In this document: piece by piece, positions 1-8,737 of the stretch
Position numbering within the stretch: position 1 is the stretch's first letter
How the letters are laid out: each line of letters opens with the position of its first letter
Source: Burkholderia oklahomensis C6786
Lineage (GTDB): Bacteria > Pseudomonadota > Gammaproteobacteria > Burkholderiales > Burkholderiaceae
Length of the DNA stretch: 64,000 nt
NCBI RefSeq assembly: GCF_000959365.1
Contig: NZ_CP009555.1
Location: 372,001-436,000 of the forward strand
Direction of reading: 5' to 3'
Notes under the pieces: generated by a model
The model's database searches: none
The model's input: only the letters and a program-made list of their open reading frames with translations
Told to the model about the DNA's origin: nothing
Translations under genes and position numbers: made by a program

Positions 1-399
1 CACGCGCTCCTGCGGCAGCACGCCGTCCGCCGTCGCGAGGCCTTTCGCGAGCATCGCCCGGTACGCGATCGGAATCTGTTCGTCGGTCGACGGCTGCGTG
101 ATCGACTGCGCGAGCCGGTTGTCGATCACCGTGTGGCTCGCGCCCGTGTCGACGAGAAAGTGATAAGTCTTGCCCGCGATCGCAACGGGCACGACGAATC
201 CGCTCTTCGGCTTGAACGATGCGGTCAGCACGGGCGTCGCGCCGCCGCGCTGCGGCTCGGCGCGCTCGCCGCAGGCTGTCGCGAGGAGCACGGTTGCGCA
301 GACGAGCGCGAGGGTCGACAGCGCGCGCGGCGCGCGACGGCGGATAGCGGATTTGGAGCATGCGGGCGACTGCGAGGAAACGAATGCGTGTTGAACCAT
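1..399 (-). CDS. Retropepsin-like aspartic protease lipoprotein (C-terminus cut off by window edge)
   Basis: Read on the minus strand from ATG at 399; the frame stays open to the window edge, giving 133 residues. An arginine-rich N-terminus is followed by a hydrophobic stretch ending in LLATAC, which looks like a lipobox, so the protein is probably a lipoprotein. Around residues 90-100 the motif LVDTGASHTVID matches the D-T-G active-site signature of clan AA single-domain (retropepsin-like) aspartic proteases. Such proteins normally act as homodimers, each chain giving one Asp. The substrate is unknown. The rest of the protein lies outside the window, so total length and C-terminal features cannot be judged. 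Confidence 0.75.
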   Translation of the reverse strand, partial: MVQHAFVSSQSPACSKSAIRRRAPRALSTLALVCATVLLATACGERAEPQRGGATPVLTASFKPKSGFVVPVAIAGKTYHFLVDTGASHTVIDNRLAQSITQPSTDEQIPIAYRAMLAKGLATADGVLPQERV

Positions 400-453
400 G
401 AATGGCGGATGCGTGATGCGAAAGTGAAGAGGGGCGGACGATCGCGCGGGGCG

Positions 454-487
454 GCGCATCGCGTCGTGCAGCGCATCGCATCGTGCA
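454..487. repeat. 17-bp tandem direct repeat, two copies
   Basis: Two adjacent 17-bp units of the form GCGCATCGCRTCGTGCA (454-470 and 471-487) differ at one position. A third, partial copy ending in CCGTGCA follows to 499. The repeat lies in the upstream region of the aspartic protease gene. Confidence 0.6.
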
Positions 488-706
488 ACGCGCCGTGCAA
501 CGTGCGCGCGGCGCTTGTCCGCGCGATGAAATGCACATGTAAGGGTCGACGATTCTATAGAAACGCCGTTTCGTCCGCTGTCGACTTTTGTTCGCCCGCT
601 TTCGAATGATGCCGCGTGCTGCTTCGGCATCGCGCCGCCGCCCGCCCGCACGGCCGAGGCACGACGGCCGCCTCGTCCCGCCACGCCCACACGACGCTGG
701 AGCGGC

Positions 707-985
707 TGATCGCCGACGCGGAGCCCACTGCATGCGACGCGCTGCGCGAAAAAGGCACGCGATGCGCGAAGCTCGGCTTCGCTGCGCGTCGCGCAATTGC
801 TCGACGCGACGCGCGCGCATCCGATCCCGATCACCCGGCCGTTCGTCGACACGCGGCGCGGCGCCCGGCTCTACCGACCGTCGGAACGCGTGCGGGGAAC
901 GCCGCCATCGCCGCTGCGCGGTCCGTTCACGAAGGAAGGCGGCGAGATCGCGATCGATCCGCGCGACCCGCGAGCCGGGCGCTGA
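707..985 (+). pseudogene. Possible remnant of a small hypothetical gene
   Basis: A plus-strand frame, open from 707 to the TGA at 983-985, encodes a segment with more natural composition than the surrounding high-GC noise, including LRVAQLLDATRAHPIP and GGEIAIDP. A stop codon at 704-706 cuts it off upstream, and no good start or ribosome binding site is visible; the only late start is a TTG at 797. It could be a decayed gene end or a short real gene with a non-ATG start. I do not recognise the family. Confidence 0.2.
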
Positions 986-1015
986 CGCACACGGCGGCCG
1001 CCGGGCGCCGCCGCG

Positions 1016-2743
1016 TCAATTGCGCAGTTCGCCGCTCTGCAGGACGGTCACCTCGTGCGACTGCACGAGCGGAATGTGAACTTCGATCGACGTGCCCTGC
1101 CCCGGCGCCGTCTGCACCGACAGCGTGCCCTGCACCAGATAGGCGCGCTCGCGCAGACCGACGAGCCCGAACGAATTCGGCTTGCGCGGATTCGCGGTGT
1201 CGAAGCCGACGCCGTCGTCGCGGATGCTCAGCATCACCTCGTCATGATCGGCGATGAGCCGGATATCGACGTGCGACGCACGCGCATGGCGCCCGACGTT
1301 CGTCAGCGATTCCTGCAAGATGCGGAACGTCGCGCTCGCCTGCGGCTCGACGAGATCGAGCTCGGGCGGATCGATGACGAGCGTGCAGCCGATCCGGTGC
1401 CGCTGCTGGAACGCCTGCACGAGCCACTGGATTGCCGGGACGAGCCCGAGATCGTCGAGCATCAGCGGCCGCAGATCGGATGCGATCCGGCGCGTCGCCG
1501 CCACCGCGCCGTCGAGCAGTCCGCGCATTTCCAAAAAGCGTCCGGCGAGCTCGTTGCCCGTCGTCGACACGCGTTCGAGATCGAGCCGCAGCATCGCGAG
1601 CGTCTGCGCAAGCTCGTCGTGCAGCTCGCGCGCGATCCGGCCGCGCTCCTGCTCGCGCGCGGTCGAGCTGATCGCGGCGATCTCGCGCAGTTCCTCGCGC
1701 GAGCGCGCGAGCGCCTCCTCCGCGCGCTCGCGTTCGGCGATCTCGCGCCGCAGCTCGCGGTTCACGGTCATCAGCTCGCTCGTGCGCTCGGCGACGCGCT
1801 GCTCGAGCAACTCGTTCGCTTCGTTCAGCTGGACGGTCTTCTCCTGCACGCGCCGGTGCTCGATCCGCTCGCCGTGCAGCGCGAGCACCGTGCGCGCATA
1901 CAGCTTGCCGTTTTCGAGCAGCAGCGCGAGCAGTACGAAGCTCGACGCGACGAGGCCGTAGATGCGCCCCGCATAGAAACCGAGATCGAAACGGCCGCGA
2001 TTGAGGACCGCCGACAGCGCGATGTCGAGAAGCCACGCGCACAGCACGACGACGAGCCACAGATCGAGCACCGAGTGCGGCCGGCGCAACGCGAGCAGGA
2101 TCAGCGCGCCGAGCGTCAGCAGCCAGACCGTCGTGACGACGCCGCGCATGAGCGGCGTGTAGTGCTGATTCTGCATGATGGCCGGCAGCAGTTCGCGGCC
2201 GCTCGTCGCCAGCGCGGCGAACGCGCCCGTCGCGACGACCGCGGTGCCGATGCAGACGATCACGGGCAGCACGACCCGCCCCGTGTAGAGCGGCTGCCCG
2301 CGCTCGCCGCGGCTGACGAACGTATAGGCGATGACGCAAAGCGGAAAGCCGCCGTGCCAGAACATGTAGAGCCACGCGGTGGTCTGCGGGCCCGCGTCGA
2401 GCAGCCCGTTCTGCAGGAACAGGCCGGGGAACGTGAGCATGTGCACGCTCGCCATGAAGCCCGTGAACAGATAGCCGCCCGCGAGCACGACGAGGGACTT
2501 GGTGCGCAGGATGCCGAACTGGCCGAGCAGGAGGCCCGCCGTGATCAGATCGCAGATCACGATCGCCGACTGATAGATCGGGATGAACGCCCACACCTGC
2601 GGCATCTGGATACGCACGAACGGCGCGAGCGTGGCGAACAGGACCACGGACAGCACCACCGCCGTCATCGCGAGCCGACGCTCGCGGCGCTCAGGCTGCA
2701 ATGTCGACAGGAAGATTCTCGATTCGTCCGCCAACTCGCCCAT
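1016..2743 (-). CDS. Membrane sensor histidine kinase (MASE4-like sensor, HisKA_3, HATPase)
   Basis: 575 residues. The start at 2743 is chosen because GAGGAGA lies just upstream; the frame runs further upstream but only through arginine-rich noise. The N-terminal ~265 residues hold seven or eight hydrophobic segments resembling the MASE4 membrane sensor domain. A predicted coiled coil follows (AERTSELMTVNRELRREIAE region). The NarL-type H-box RELHDELAQ places the phospho-acceptor His near residue 375, and the ATPase shows an N-box (ESLTN, about residue 480) and a G1 box (DDGVGF). It should autophosphorylate and pass phosphate to a NarL/LuxR response regulator, but none is adjacent in the window, so it is an orphan here. 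The ligand is unknown. Confidence 0.85.
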   Translation of the reverse strand: MGELADESRIFLSTLQPERRERRLAMTAVVLSVVLFATLAPFVRIQMPQVWAFIPIYQSAIVICDLITAGLLLGQFGILRTKSLVVLAGGYLFTGFMASVHMLTFPGLFLQNGLLDAGPQTTAWLYMFWHGGFPLCVIAYTFVSRGERGQPLYTGRVVLPVIVCIGTAVVATGAFAALATSGRELLPAIMQNQHYTPLMRGVVTTVWLLTLGALILLALRRPHSVLDLWLVVVLCAWLLDIALSAVLNRGRFDLGFYAGRIYGLVASSFVLLALLLENGKLYARTVLALHGERIEHRRVQEKTVQLNEANELLEQRVAERTSELMTVNRELRREIAERERAEEALARSREELREIAAISSTAREQERGRIARELHDELAQTLAMLRLDLERVSTTGNELAGRFLEMRGLLDGAVAATRRIASDLRPLMLDDLGLVPAIQWLVQAFQQRHRIGCTLVIDPPELDLVEPQASATFRILQESLTNVGRHARASHVDIRLIADHDEVMLSIRDDGVGFDTANPRKPNSFGLVGLRERAYLVQGTLSVQTAPGQGTSIEVHIPLVQSHEVTVLQSGELRN

Positions 2744-3487
2744 TCTGGTTCTCCTCACCCCGCGAGCGTGCTCGCTCGGGCACGTCGCGCGATCCCGTTC
2801 AGCGCGACTATTATGAAATCGATCTTGCTTCGTGAAAAGCGGACGCGCATCGGCGCGGCACGGGCGGCCGGCGTGGAGCAGCGGGCTCGGGCGCTGCGAC
2901 GCAGCATCGCCCCGCATCGGCAGCGGCGGATGGCTTGCGCGGCGACGGGCCGGTCGACCGCGGCCGGCGCGCTTTGGGCGACGGGCGACAGACAATGGGC
3001 TTCGGGCGGCGAACCGCGACGGCGGTCTATCGGGCGACTGAGCGCCACCTGCACGCGCGGCGCCGCCCGCCCCCCGTTTCCCTTTCCGTGATCGAGCCGC
3101 CACGCAATCGCCCCGCGTCGCCCGAAAGTCGCGCGAACCCATCTCGCCCGCCGGTGCCCCGCGCTTGCGAGCCCTCTCCCTCCGATACGACCTGCGCGCG
3201 CGATGCGGTTCGCCGCAAACGCGCAAGCATCGGCACGCGAGCATCCATTGCCGCGCGCACACCCGAGCTTCGCACCGCGAGGCCGGCCGCGCACCTTCGC
3301 TCGAGCGCGCCGCATCCGCAAATTCTCTCGCACGAAATCGATAGCAGAACAAAGTGGAAGCCGGCCATTGACCCGCTTTGCGCGCGCCGACGATGATGGC
3401 TGCGAATCCGCAGCGCGGCCGCACGGCCGTGCATCACGCCGCGACAAGCCGCATCGCGCGCAAACACCGCATCGACACACGAGCCAC
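2744..3487. other. Long divergent intergenic region
   Basis: 744 bases between the divergent kinase and binding-protein genes. Open frames here are low-complexity and arginine-rich, without ribosome binding sites or recognisable motifs. It presumably holds both promoters, but I could not place them with confidence. Confidence 0.4.
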
Positions 3488-4519
3488 ATGACCTCTCACG
3501 ACACGCCCCGCTCCACCGCTCCCCGATCCGTTCATGACGACACGCGCCGCCTGCTGCTGAAGGCGGCGGGCGCGGTCGCGGCCGCGCTTGCCGCACCATT
3601 GTCGGGCGGCCTCGCCGCACTGTCGGCGAGCGGCGCCGCGCACGCGCAACGCAGCGCGAAGACGCTGCGGATCGGCTATCAGAAATACGGCAACTTCGTT
3701 GTGCTGAAAGCGCGCGGCACGCTCGAGAAGCGGCTCGCCGATCAGCATGTCGCGATTCAATGGATCGAGTTTCCCGGCGGCCCTCAGCTGCTCGAAGGCC
3801 TGAACGCCGGCGCGATCGACGTCGGCACCGTCGGCGAGACGCCACCTGTCTTCGCGCTCGCCGCCGGCGTCGACTTCGTCTATGTCGGCAGCGAGCCGCC
3901 CGCGCCGCAGGGCGAAGCGATCGTCGTGCCGCACGATTCGCCGATTCGCAGCGTCGCCGATCTGCGCGGCAAGAAGATCGCGCTCAACAAGGGCTCGAAC
4001 GTCCACTACCTGCTCGTCAAGGCGCTGCAGCGCGCGAAGATCGATTACCGCGACATCACGCCCGTATATCTCGCACCCGCGGACGCGCGCGCGGCGTTCG
4101 CGCAGCGCGGCGTCGACGCATGGGTGATTTGGGATCCTTATCTCGCCGCGGTCGAGCGGCAGACGAACGCGCGCGTGATCGCGAACGGCGAAGGGCTCGT
4201 GAACAACACGCAGTACTATCTCGCGAGCCGGAAGTTCGCCGGAGCCGAGCCGCAGCTGGTGCGCGCGCTGCTCGACGAGGTCGGCGCGGTCGACCGCTGG
4301 GCGCGCGAGAACCTCGCCGCGGTCGCCGCGCAGCTATCGCCGCTCGTCGGTCTCGACACCGCGACGCTCGAGCTCGCGTTGAAGCGCGCGAGCTACGGCG
4401 TGCAGCCGATCGACCATGCGGCGCTCGCGTATCAACAGCAGATCGCCGATACGTTCGCGAGCCTCAAGCTGATTCCGCGCAAGATCGACGTCGCCGCCGC
4501 ACGCTGGCAAGCGGCGTAG
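3488..4519 (+). CDS. Aliphatic sulfonate/nitrate-type ABC transporter substrate-binding protein (SsuA family)
   Basis: 343 residues. ATG at 3488 gives a Tat-like leader: DTRRLLLKAAGAVAAALAAP, then a cleavage region near AHAQ. The mature part opens with LRIGYQKYGNFVVLKARGTLE and contains GAIDVGTVGETPP, typical of the SsuA/TauA/NrtA periplasmic binding family. It would capture a sulfonate or similar small anion in the periplasm for import. No SsuB ATPase, SsuC permease or SsuD monooxygenase gene is next to it, so it must work with subunits encoded elsewhere, or do something else. No clear ribosome binding site precedes the ATG. Substrate assignment by family only. Confidence 0.8.
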   Translation: MTSHDTPRSTAPRSVHDDTRRLLLKAAGAVAAALAAPLSGGLAALSASGAAHAQRSAKTLRIGYQKYGNFVVLKARGTLEKRLADQHVAIQWIEFPGGPQLLEGLNAGAIDVGTVGETPPVFALAAGVDFVYVGSEPPAPQGEAIVVPHDSPIRSVADLRGKKIALNKGSNVHYLLVKALQRAKIDYRDITPVYLAPADARAAFAQRGVDAWVIWDPYLAAVERQTNARVIANGEGLVNNTQYYLASRKFAGAEPQLVRALLDEVGAVDRWARENLAAVAAQLSPLVGLDTATLELALKRASYGVQPIDHAALAYQQQIADTFASLKLIPRKIDVAAARWQAA

Positions 4520-4888
4520 TCGCTCGCGAATCCTCGCGAATCGCAACGCAATCACATCGAGCGAAGCGCCCACGCGTTGCGCGGCAGCGGCGGACGATGG
4601 GTCGACATGCCGTGCGGGCGGCCGGCTACGGAGCGATTTCTCGCCGCGTCCGGCCATCGCTGACCACATCAAGATCATCCCGGCGAAAAGGCACGAGCGC
4701 ATCGATCGATGCATCGCCACGCTCGACGCTGGTGTGACCGCGCGATGCGCGCGAGGCCGACGCGCATGACAAGCCGGTCGTTCGCGACCGATTGATTGCC
4801 CGTCGATCGTCGATTGCCGAGCAATCGCGAAGACGTATTCGACGATGCGCCACCCGATGCGCGGCGCGACTCACCGCATGGCTTTCCG
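4520..4888. other. Intergenic region, no feature recognised
   Basis: About 370 bases between the SsuA-like gene and the transposase-domain gene, which converge here. No gene and no convincing hairpin terminator were seen. No DDE catalytic-domain remnant was recognised downstream of the transposase fragment. Confidence 0.35.
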
Positions 4889-5347
4889 TCAGCCCGCGCC
4901 GCCTTCGCCTCGCTCCGGCACACGGCCGTCCCCGCCCGCATCGGCCGCACCACTGCCGACGACAGGCCCGCACCATGATTCGGGGCTGCTCCAGAACGCG
5001 TTGAACTGGAACCGGCGACGCGCTCGCGCGGAAGACTTCGCGTCGACCGCTCCGATCCGCTCGCGCAGCTCGACCGGTCGCCCGCATGCCTTCAGCCGCT
5101 CGACGATCGCGGCGAGCGTGCCGTCCGCGGACCATTCGTCGAAGCGGCGGCGGCAGGTCGGCGACGAAGGATAGCGGCGCGGCAACGCGCCCCAGCATTC
5201 GCCCGTCGTCAGCACCCACAGCACGGCGTTCGCGACCGCACGCGCCTGCGCGCGCGGCCGGCCGCAGCGCGTATTCCGCACCGGCTGCGTAGCCAGCAGC
5301 CCCTCGATACGCGCCCATTCGTCATCGCTCAACTCTTCGAACTGCAT
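4889..5347 (-). CDS. Stand-alone IS5-family transposase N-terminal domain (DUF4096-like)
   Basis: 152 residues from ATG at 5347, with AGAGGG upstream. Residues 1-85 (MQFEELSDDEWARIEGLL, then CWGALPRRYPSSPTCRRRFDEW) match the helical DNA-binding N-terminal domain of IS402-group IS5-family transposases, often labelled DUF4096. The alignment ends near the point where the first catalytic Asp of the DDE domain would be expected (GAVDAKSS); after that the chain becomes low-complexity and stops. No flanking inverted repeats were recognised. It is either a decayed insertion-sequence fragment or a domesticated DNA-binding domain; the good ribosome binding site and intact reading frame leave the second option open. 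Confidence 0.65.
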   Translation of the reverse strand: MQFEELSDDEWARIEGLLATQPVRNTRCGRPRAQARAVANAVLWVLTTGECWGALPRRYPSSPTCRRRFDEWSADGTLAAIVERLKACGRPVELRERIGAVDAKSSARARRRFQFNAFWSSPESWCGPVVGSGAADAGGDGRVPERGEGGAG

Positions 5348-5905
5348 CGTCAGCCCTCTTCGAGAAATCGGCGGAAATGCGCATGCCCACGACGTGCACA
5401 ACGCCGATGAAACGCCTGTCAGCCGCGACAAACGCAGAGCGTCTGCCGCGCGGGCCTCGTGCAATCGTTCGGAATGTAGGCGAGCGCACGCAACGCCGCC
5501 GAAGGCGACGTCATGCGGGCGCCGGATGGAATACCGACAGCGTGCGGATCAAAAGCCGCACGATACACGAACCCCCTTCCCCAGATAAATTCGTTGTTGT
5601 TCTAAGTAAATCTCAGGATCTCGATCCGACTCCATCGAGCGCGCATCGCGTCGAAGCGATGCGATTCGCCGCGGCCGGCCCCGCCATCCGCGGCGGGACG
5701 CGGATGGGCGAACATGTTCGTTCGGGCGCTCCGGATTCGGTGATCCGTTTGAGCGGCGTTCCCACGCGGCGATTCGATTGGAGCGCAATATTACACGCGG
5801 GCCGCGAGAAATCCAACGCCGTCGCTATCGGCGGCGCTGCGGCGGCGCATCAATGGTTCGCGTGAGATCATGCGCGAGCCTTGTCCCGACGGCCCGCGCG
5901 CCGCC
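5348..5905. other. Intergenic region, no gene recognised
   Basis: About 560 bases between the transposase-domain gene and the end of serA. A lower-GC patch near 5570-5630 stands out against the surrounding GC-rich DNA. No recognisable coding frame or RNA was found. Confidence 0.35.
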
Positions 5906-7111
5906 TCATGCGCCGCGGAGCAGCCGGCTGCGGGTGAACGCGCGATCGCTGCGCAGCTTGTCGAGAAACGCGTCGGACGGCACCCGGTCGAGGTCGGTCA
6001 CCACGTAGCCGATGTCGCCGCGCGTCTGCAGATGCTGTGCGACGATGTTCGCGCCGTCCTGCGCGAGCAGCGTGTTGAGCACCGCGAGCACGCCCGGCGT
6101 GTTGCCGTGCACGTTCAGGAGCCGCGCAGCCGACGTGCATTCGCCCGGGCTCACTTGCGGAAAATTGACGGCGCCCGCGCTATCGCCTCTCGTCAGGAAC
6201 GCGACGAGCTTCGACGACACTTCCGCGCCGATGCTCTCCTGCGCTTCCTGCGTGCTGCCGCCGATGTGCGGCGTCAGGATCACGTTCGGCAGCCCTTGCA
6301 GCACCGACTCGAAGCGATCCACGTTGCTCTTCGGCTCGCGCGGAAACACGTCGATCGCGGCGCCGCCCAGGCGCTTCTGCACGAGCGCATCGCGCAGCGC
6401 GTCGATGTCGACGACGGTGCCGCGCGACGCATTGATCAGGATTGCATTGGATTTGAATTGCGCGAGCACGTCCGCATCGATCATGTTGTGCGTCGATGCA
6501 TTCGCGGGCACGTGCAGCGTGACGACGTCCGCGAGCGCGATCGCTTCGCCGAGCGAGCGCGCGGGCTGCGCGGAGCCGAGCGACAGCTTCGCCTGCACGT
6601 CGTAATAGACGACCTTCATGCCGAGCGCCTCCGCGAGCACGCCGACCTGCGCGCCGATGTTGCCGTAGCCGACGATCGCGATCGTCTTGCCGCGCGCCTC
6701 GAACGATCCGCCCGCGCCCTTCGCCCACTCGCCCGCATGCGCGAGCACGCTCTTCTCCGGCACGCGCCGCAGCAGCAGGATCGCCTCCGCGATCACGAGC
6801 TCCGCGACCGACCGCGTATTCGAAAACGGCGCATTGAACACCGGAATGCCGTGATGCGCGGCCGCCGACAAATCGACCTGCGACGTGCCGATGCAGAAGC
6901 ACCCGATCGCGAGCAGATGGCGGGCGGCGTCGATCTCGTTGCGCATCAGATGCGTCGCCGAGCGGATGCCGACCAGTTGATGGGGCTGCAGCGCGTGCTT
7001 GAGCTCGTCGCCGGCGAGCGCGCCCTTGCGCCGCTCGATGTCGACGTGCGCATCGGCGAAATGCAGGGATGCGCTGTCGTGAATGTTTTCGAGGAGAAGA
7101 ACGGAAGTCAT
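5906..7111 (-). CDS. serA: D-3-phosphoglycerate dehydrogenase
   Basis: 401 residues, close to the 410 of E. coli SerA. It catalyses NAD-dependent oxidation of 3-phosphoglycerate, the first step of serine synthesis, in the cytosol. Visible marks: the Rossmann motif GYGNIGAQVG (about residue 149), the D-isomer dehydrogenase signature NASRGTVVDIDAL, and the catalytic HIGGSTQEAQ near residue 290. A short C-terminal ACT domain (residues ~325-400, LLNVHGNTPGVLAVLNTLL) gives the serine feedback site seen in this SerA type. It stands alone, with a likely promoter at 7249-7277. A related 2-hydroxyacid dehydrogenase is less likely given the ACT domain. Confidence 0.92.
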   Translation of the reverse strand: MTSVLLLENIHDSASLHFADAHVDIERRKGALAGDELKHALQPHQLVGIRSATHLMRNEIDAARHLLAIGCFCIGTSQVDLSAAAHHGIPVFNAPFSNTRSVAELVIAEAILLLRRVPEKSVLAHAGEWAKGAGGSFEARGKTIAIVGYGNIGAQVGVLAEALGMKVVYYDVQAKLSLGSAQPARSLGEAIALADVVTLHVPANASTHNMIDADVLAQFKSNAILINASRGTVVDIDALRDALVQKRLGGAAIDVFPREPKSNVDRFESVLQGLPNVILTPHIGGSTQEAQESIGAEVSSKLVAFLTRGDSAGAVNFPQVSPGECTSAARLLNVHGNTPGVLAVLNTLLAQDGANIVAQHLQTRGDIGYVVTDLDRVPSDAFLDKLRSDRAFTRSRLLRGA

Positions 7112-7513
7112 GTCACCCAGCGTGATGGTCGAACCATGGAGGAAGTCGGGAATGTCGTCGACGCGGCGCCCGCCGCTCGCGCGTAGGCTACCTATGCCGT
7201 TCGCGCCGCGCGAGCCGCGCGCTACGCATTTCGCGTCGCCGCTCGAAAATCGTATGCCTTGCGGGAATACAACACAAGGTTATCGACATGTCCTACTGTG
7301 CGTGGGGAATTGCCGCTTGATGTGGTTGAAGGAATGTGGACGATGTGTCGCGAAAACGCATCGATGCGAATGCAAACATCCCTGCTCCCGACAGGTGTAC
7401 TCGGACTGCACGTTGCGCGCACTTCACGCCTGCTCCGTGCCCGGTTGCGCTCGAACGACCCGCAACGCACGTCGCATGCGACGCTTCGCGGACCGCAAGA
7501 CCGCGCGTCGCGC
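7112..7513. other. serA upstream region
   Basis: About 400 bases between the end of the AraC-family gene and the start of serA, both on the minus strand. It holds a good sigma-70-like promoter (listed separately). No other gene is supported. Confidence 0.45.
7249..7277 (-). promoter_or_regulatory. Candidate sigma-70 promoter of serA
   Basis: On the minus strand TTGTGT (7277-7272) is followed after 17 bases by TACGAT (7254-7249). It lies about 140 bases upstream of the serA start, in the right direction. Confidence 0.45.
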
Positions 7514-8551
7514 TCAGCGCCTGCTGCTCGGCGACGCGCCGGTCCAACGCCTGAATGCCCGGCTGAAGTTCGCGCGATCGGTGTAGCCGACACGCACCGC
7601 GATCTCCTCGACCGTCAGTTGCGTGCCCTCGAGCAGGCGCAGCGCGTCGCGCAGCCGGATCTCGTCGAGCAGCGCCGAATACGTCGTGCCGTAGTCGCTC
7701 AGCTTGCGCTTGAGCGTGCGCTCGGACAGATGCAGCTCGCGCGCGAGCGCGTCGAGCGACGGGTAGCCGTCGCTGCCGCGGATCAGCAGATTGCGCACGC
7801 GCTCGACGATGCTCTCCGCGTAGCCGAGCCGCGCGAGCTCTGCTTCGCACTGCTGGACGATCATCTGCGCGGTCTGCGCGTTCGCGGTCTTGATCGGCTC
7901 GTCGAGAAGCGCCGCTTCGCAGCGGATCTGGTTCGCGGGCGCGTCGAAATGGCAGCGGGGAAGACGATCGCGATAGCGCACGAAGTAAGGCGGCTCGGGC
8001 CACTCGAAGCACAGCTCGGCGTTCGCCTTCATCGTCCTGTCGTGCGACGGCGTGAGCAGCGAGTTGAACAGGATCGCCGTCTCGACCATGAAGTTCTCGA
8101 CCGCGAACTGGCGCAGCCTGCCGAGCGGGAACGCTTCGAGGATGTCGATCTGCACCGTGTGCTCGAGTTCCGTGAGCCGTATCGAAAAGAACGGCACGCG
8201 CGTCGGCAGATAACGGATGCCGAGCTGGATCGCCTCGCCGAGCGTCGCGCAGCTCATCAGCCCGAAGCCGATCATCCCCGACTTCGTCAGGCTGCTGCGC
8301 AGCCCGATCTCGATCGCGATCGACGGATCGTTCGTTTTCCCGAGCAAATTGAATACGATCGCCGCCTGCTGCAGCGGCGTGATGCGCGCGTCCGGCTCCT
8401 CGAGCTTCGCGCGCGTGACGCCCGTGTTCGCGAAAATGTCCGCGTCGGCAATGCCGCGCTCCTCCGCGAGCATCAGCATGAAAAGCGCATAGGCGGACGA
8501 GACGGTCGCCTTGTTCAACTGCCTCGTAGGGTCCGGAACGGACGTGGCCAT
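7514..8551 (-). CDS. AraC-family transcriptional regulator (Arabinose_bd-type N-terminus)
   Basis: 345 residues. ATG at 8551 is chosen because GGAG sits 7 bases upstream; a TTG further upstream would only add arginine-rich residues. The N-terminal ~220 residues match the Arabinose_bd-type effector domain of the OruR-like subfamily (GLRSSLTKSGMIGFGLMSC). The last ~100 residues hold the paired AraC helix-turn-helix: LDALARELHLSERTLKRKL, then VEEIAVRVGYTDRANFSRAF. It is divergent from a fatty-acid desaturase with a two-site direct repeat between them, so desaturase control is the likely job. The effector, perhaps a fatty acid, is not known. Confidence 0.88.
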   Translation of the reverse strand: MATSVPDPTRQLNKATVSSAYALFMLMLAEERGIADADIFANTGVTRAKLEEPDARITPLQQAAIVFNLLGKTNDPSIAIEIGLRSSLTKSGMIGFGLMSCATLGEAIQLGIRYLPTRVPFFSIRLTELEHTVQIDILEAFPLGRLRQFAVENFMVETAILFNSLLTPSHDRTMKANAELCFEWPEPPYFVRYRDRLPRCHFDAPANQIRCEAALLDEPIKTANAQTAQMIVQQCEAELARLGYAESIVERVRNLLIRGSDGYPSLDALARELHLSERTLKRKLSDYGTTYSALLDEIRLRDALRLLEGTQLTVEEIAVRVGYTDRANFSRAFRRWTGASPSSRR

Positions 8552-8592
8552 ACATCGACTCCGAGCGGTGACCGGCCGATTATAGCGACAGA

Positions 8593-8639
8593 TGGCCTGA
8601 TATGACCCATCGCGGCGCCGCAAATTGGCCTAAAATGAC
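8593..8639. promoter_or_regulatory. Two-site direct-repeat operator between AraC regulator and desaturase
   Basis: TGGCCTGATATGAC at 8593-8606 is repeated as TGGCCTAAAATGAC at 8626-8639 (12 of 14 identical). The copies start 33 bases apart, about three helical turns, so both face the same side of the DNA. This is the usual layout of an AraC-family operator. A possible desaturase -10 box (TAAGAT, 8687-8692) lies downstream with a poor -35, as expected for an activated promoter. Confidence 0.65.
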
Positions 8640-8737
8640 TCCCCCTTTGGCACGACCGACCCTCACGGCGAATGCGCATACGGTTCTAAGATGGCGTCAT
8701 CGGCATACCGCCGATTTCAGGGATACGGATTCGAACA

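Larger units (their letters stand above)
400..1015. other. Intergenic region with no convincing intact gene
   Basis: About 600 bases between the aspartic protease and the histidine kinase. It contains a short direct repeat (454-487) and a plus-strand open frame over 707-985 that may be a decayed coding fragment; both are listed separately. Other open frames here are arginine-rich high-GC artefacts. Confidence 0.4.

Noticed and set aside
2744..3424. N-terminal extension of the histidine kinase frame by 227 codons
   Set aside because: The added part is arginine-rich noise, and a good ribosome binding site precedes the internal ATG at 2743.
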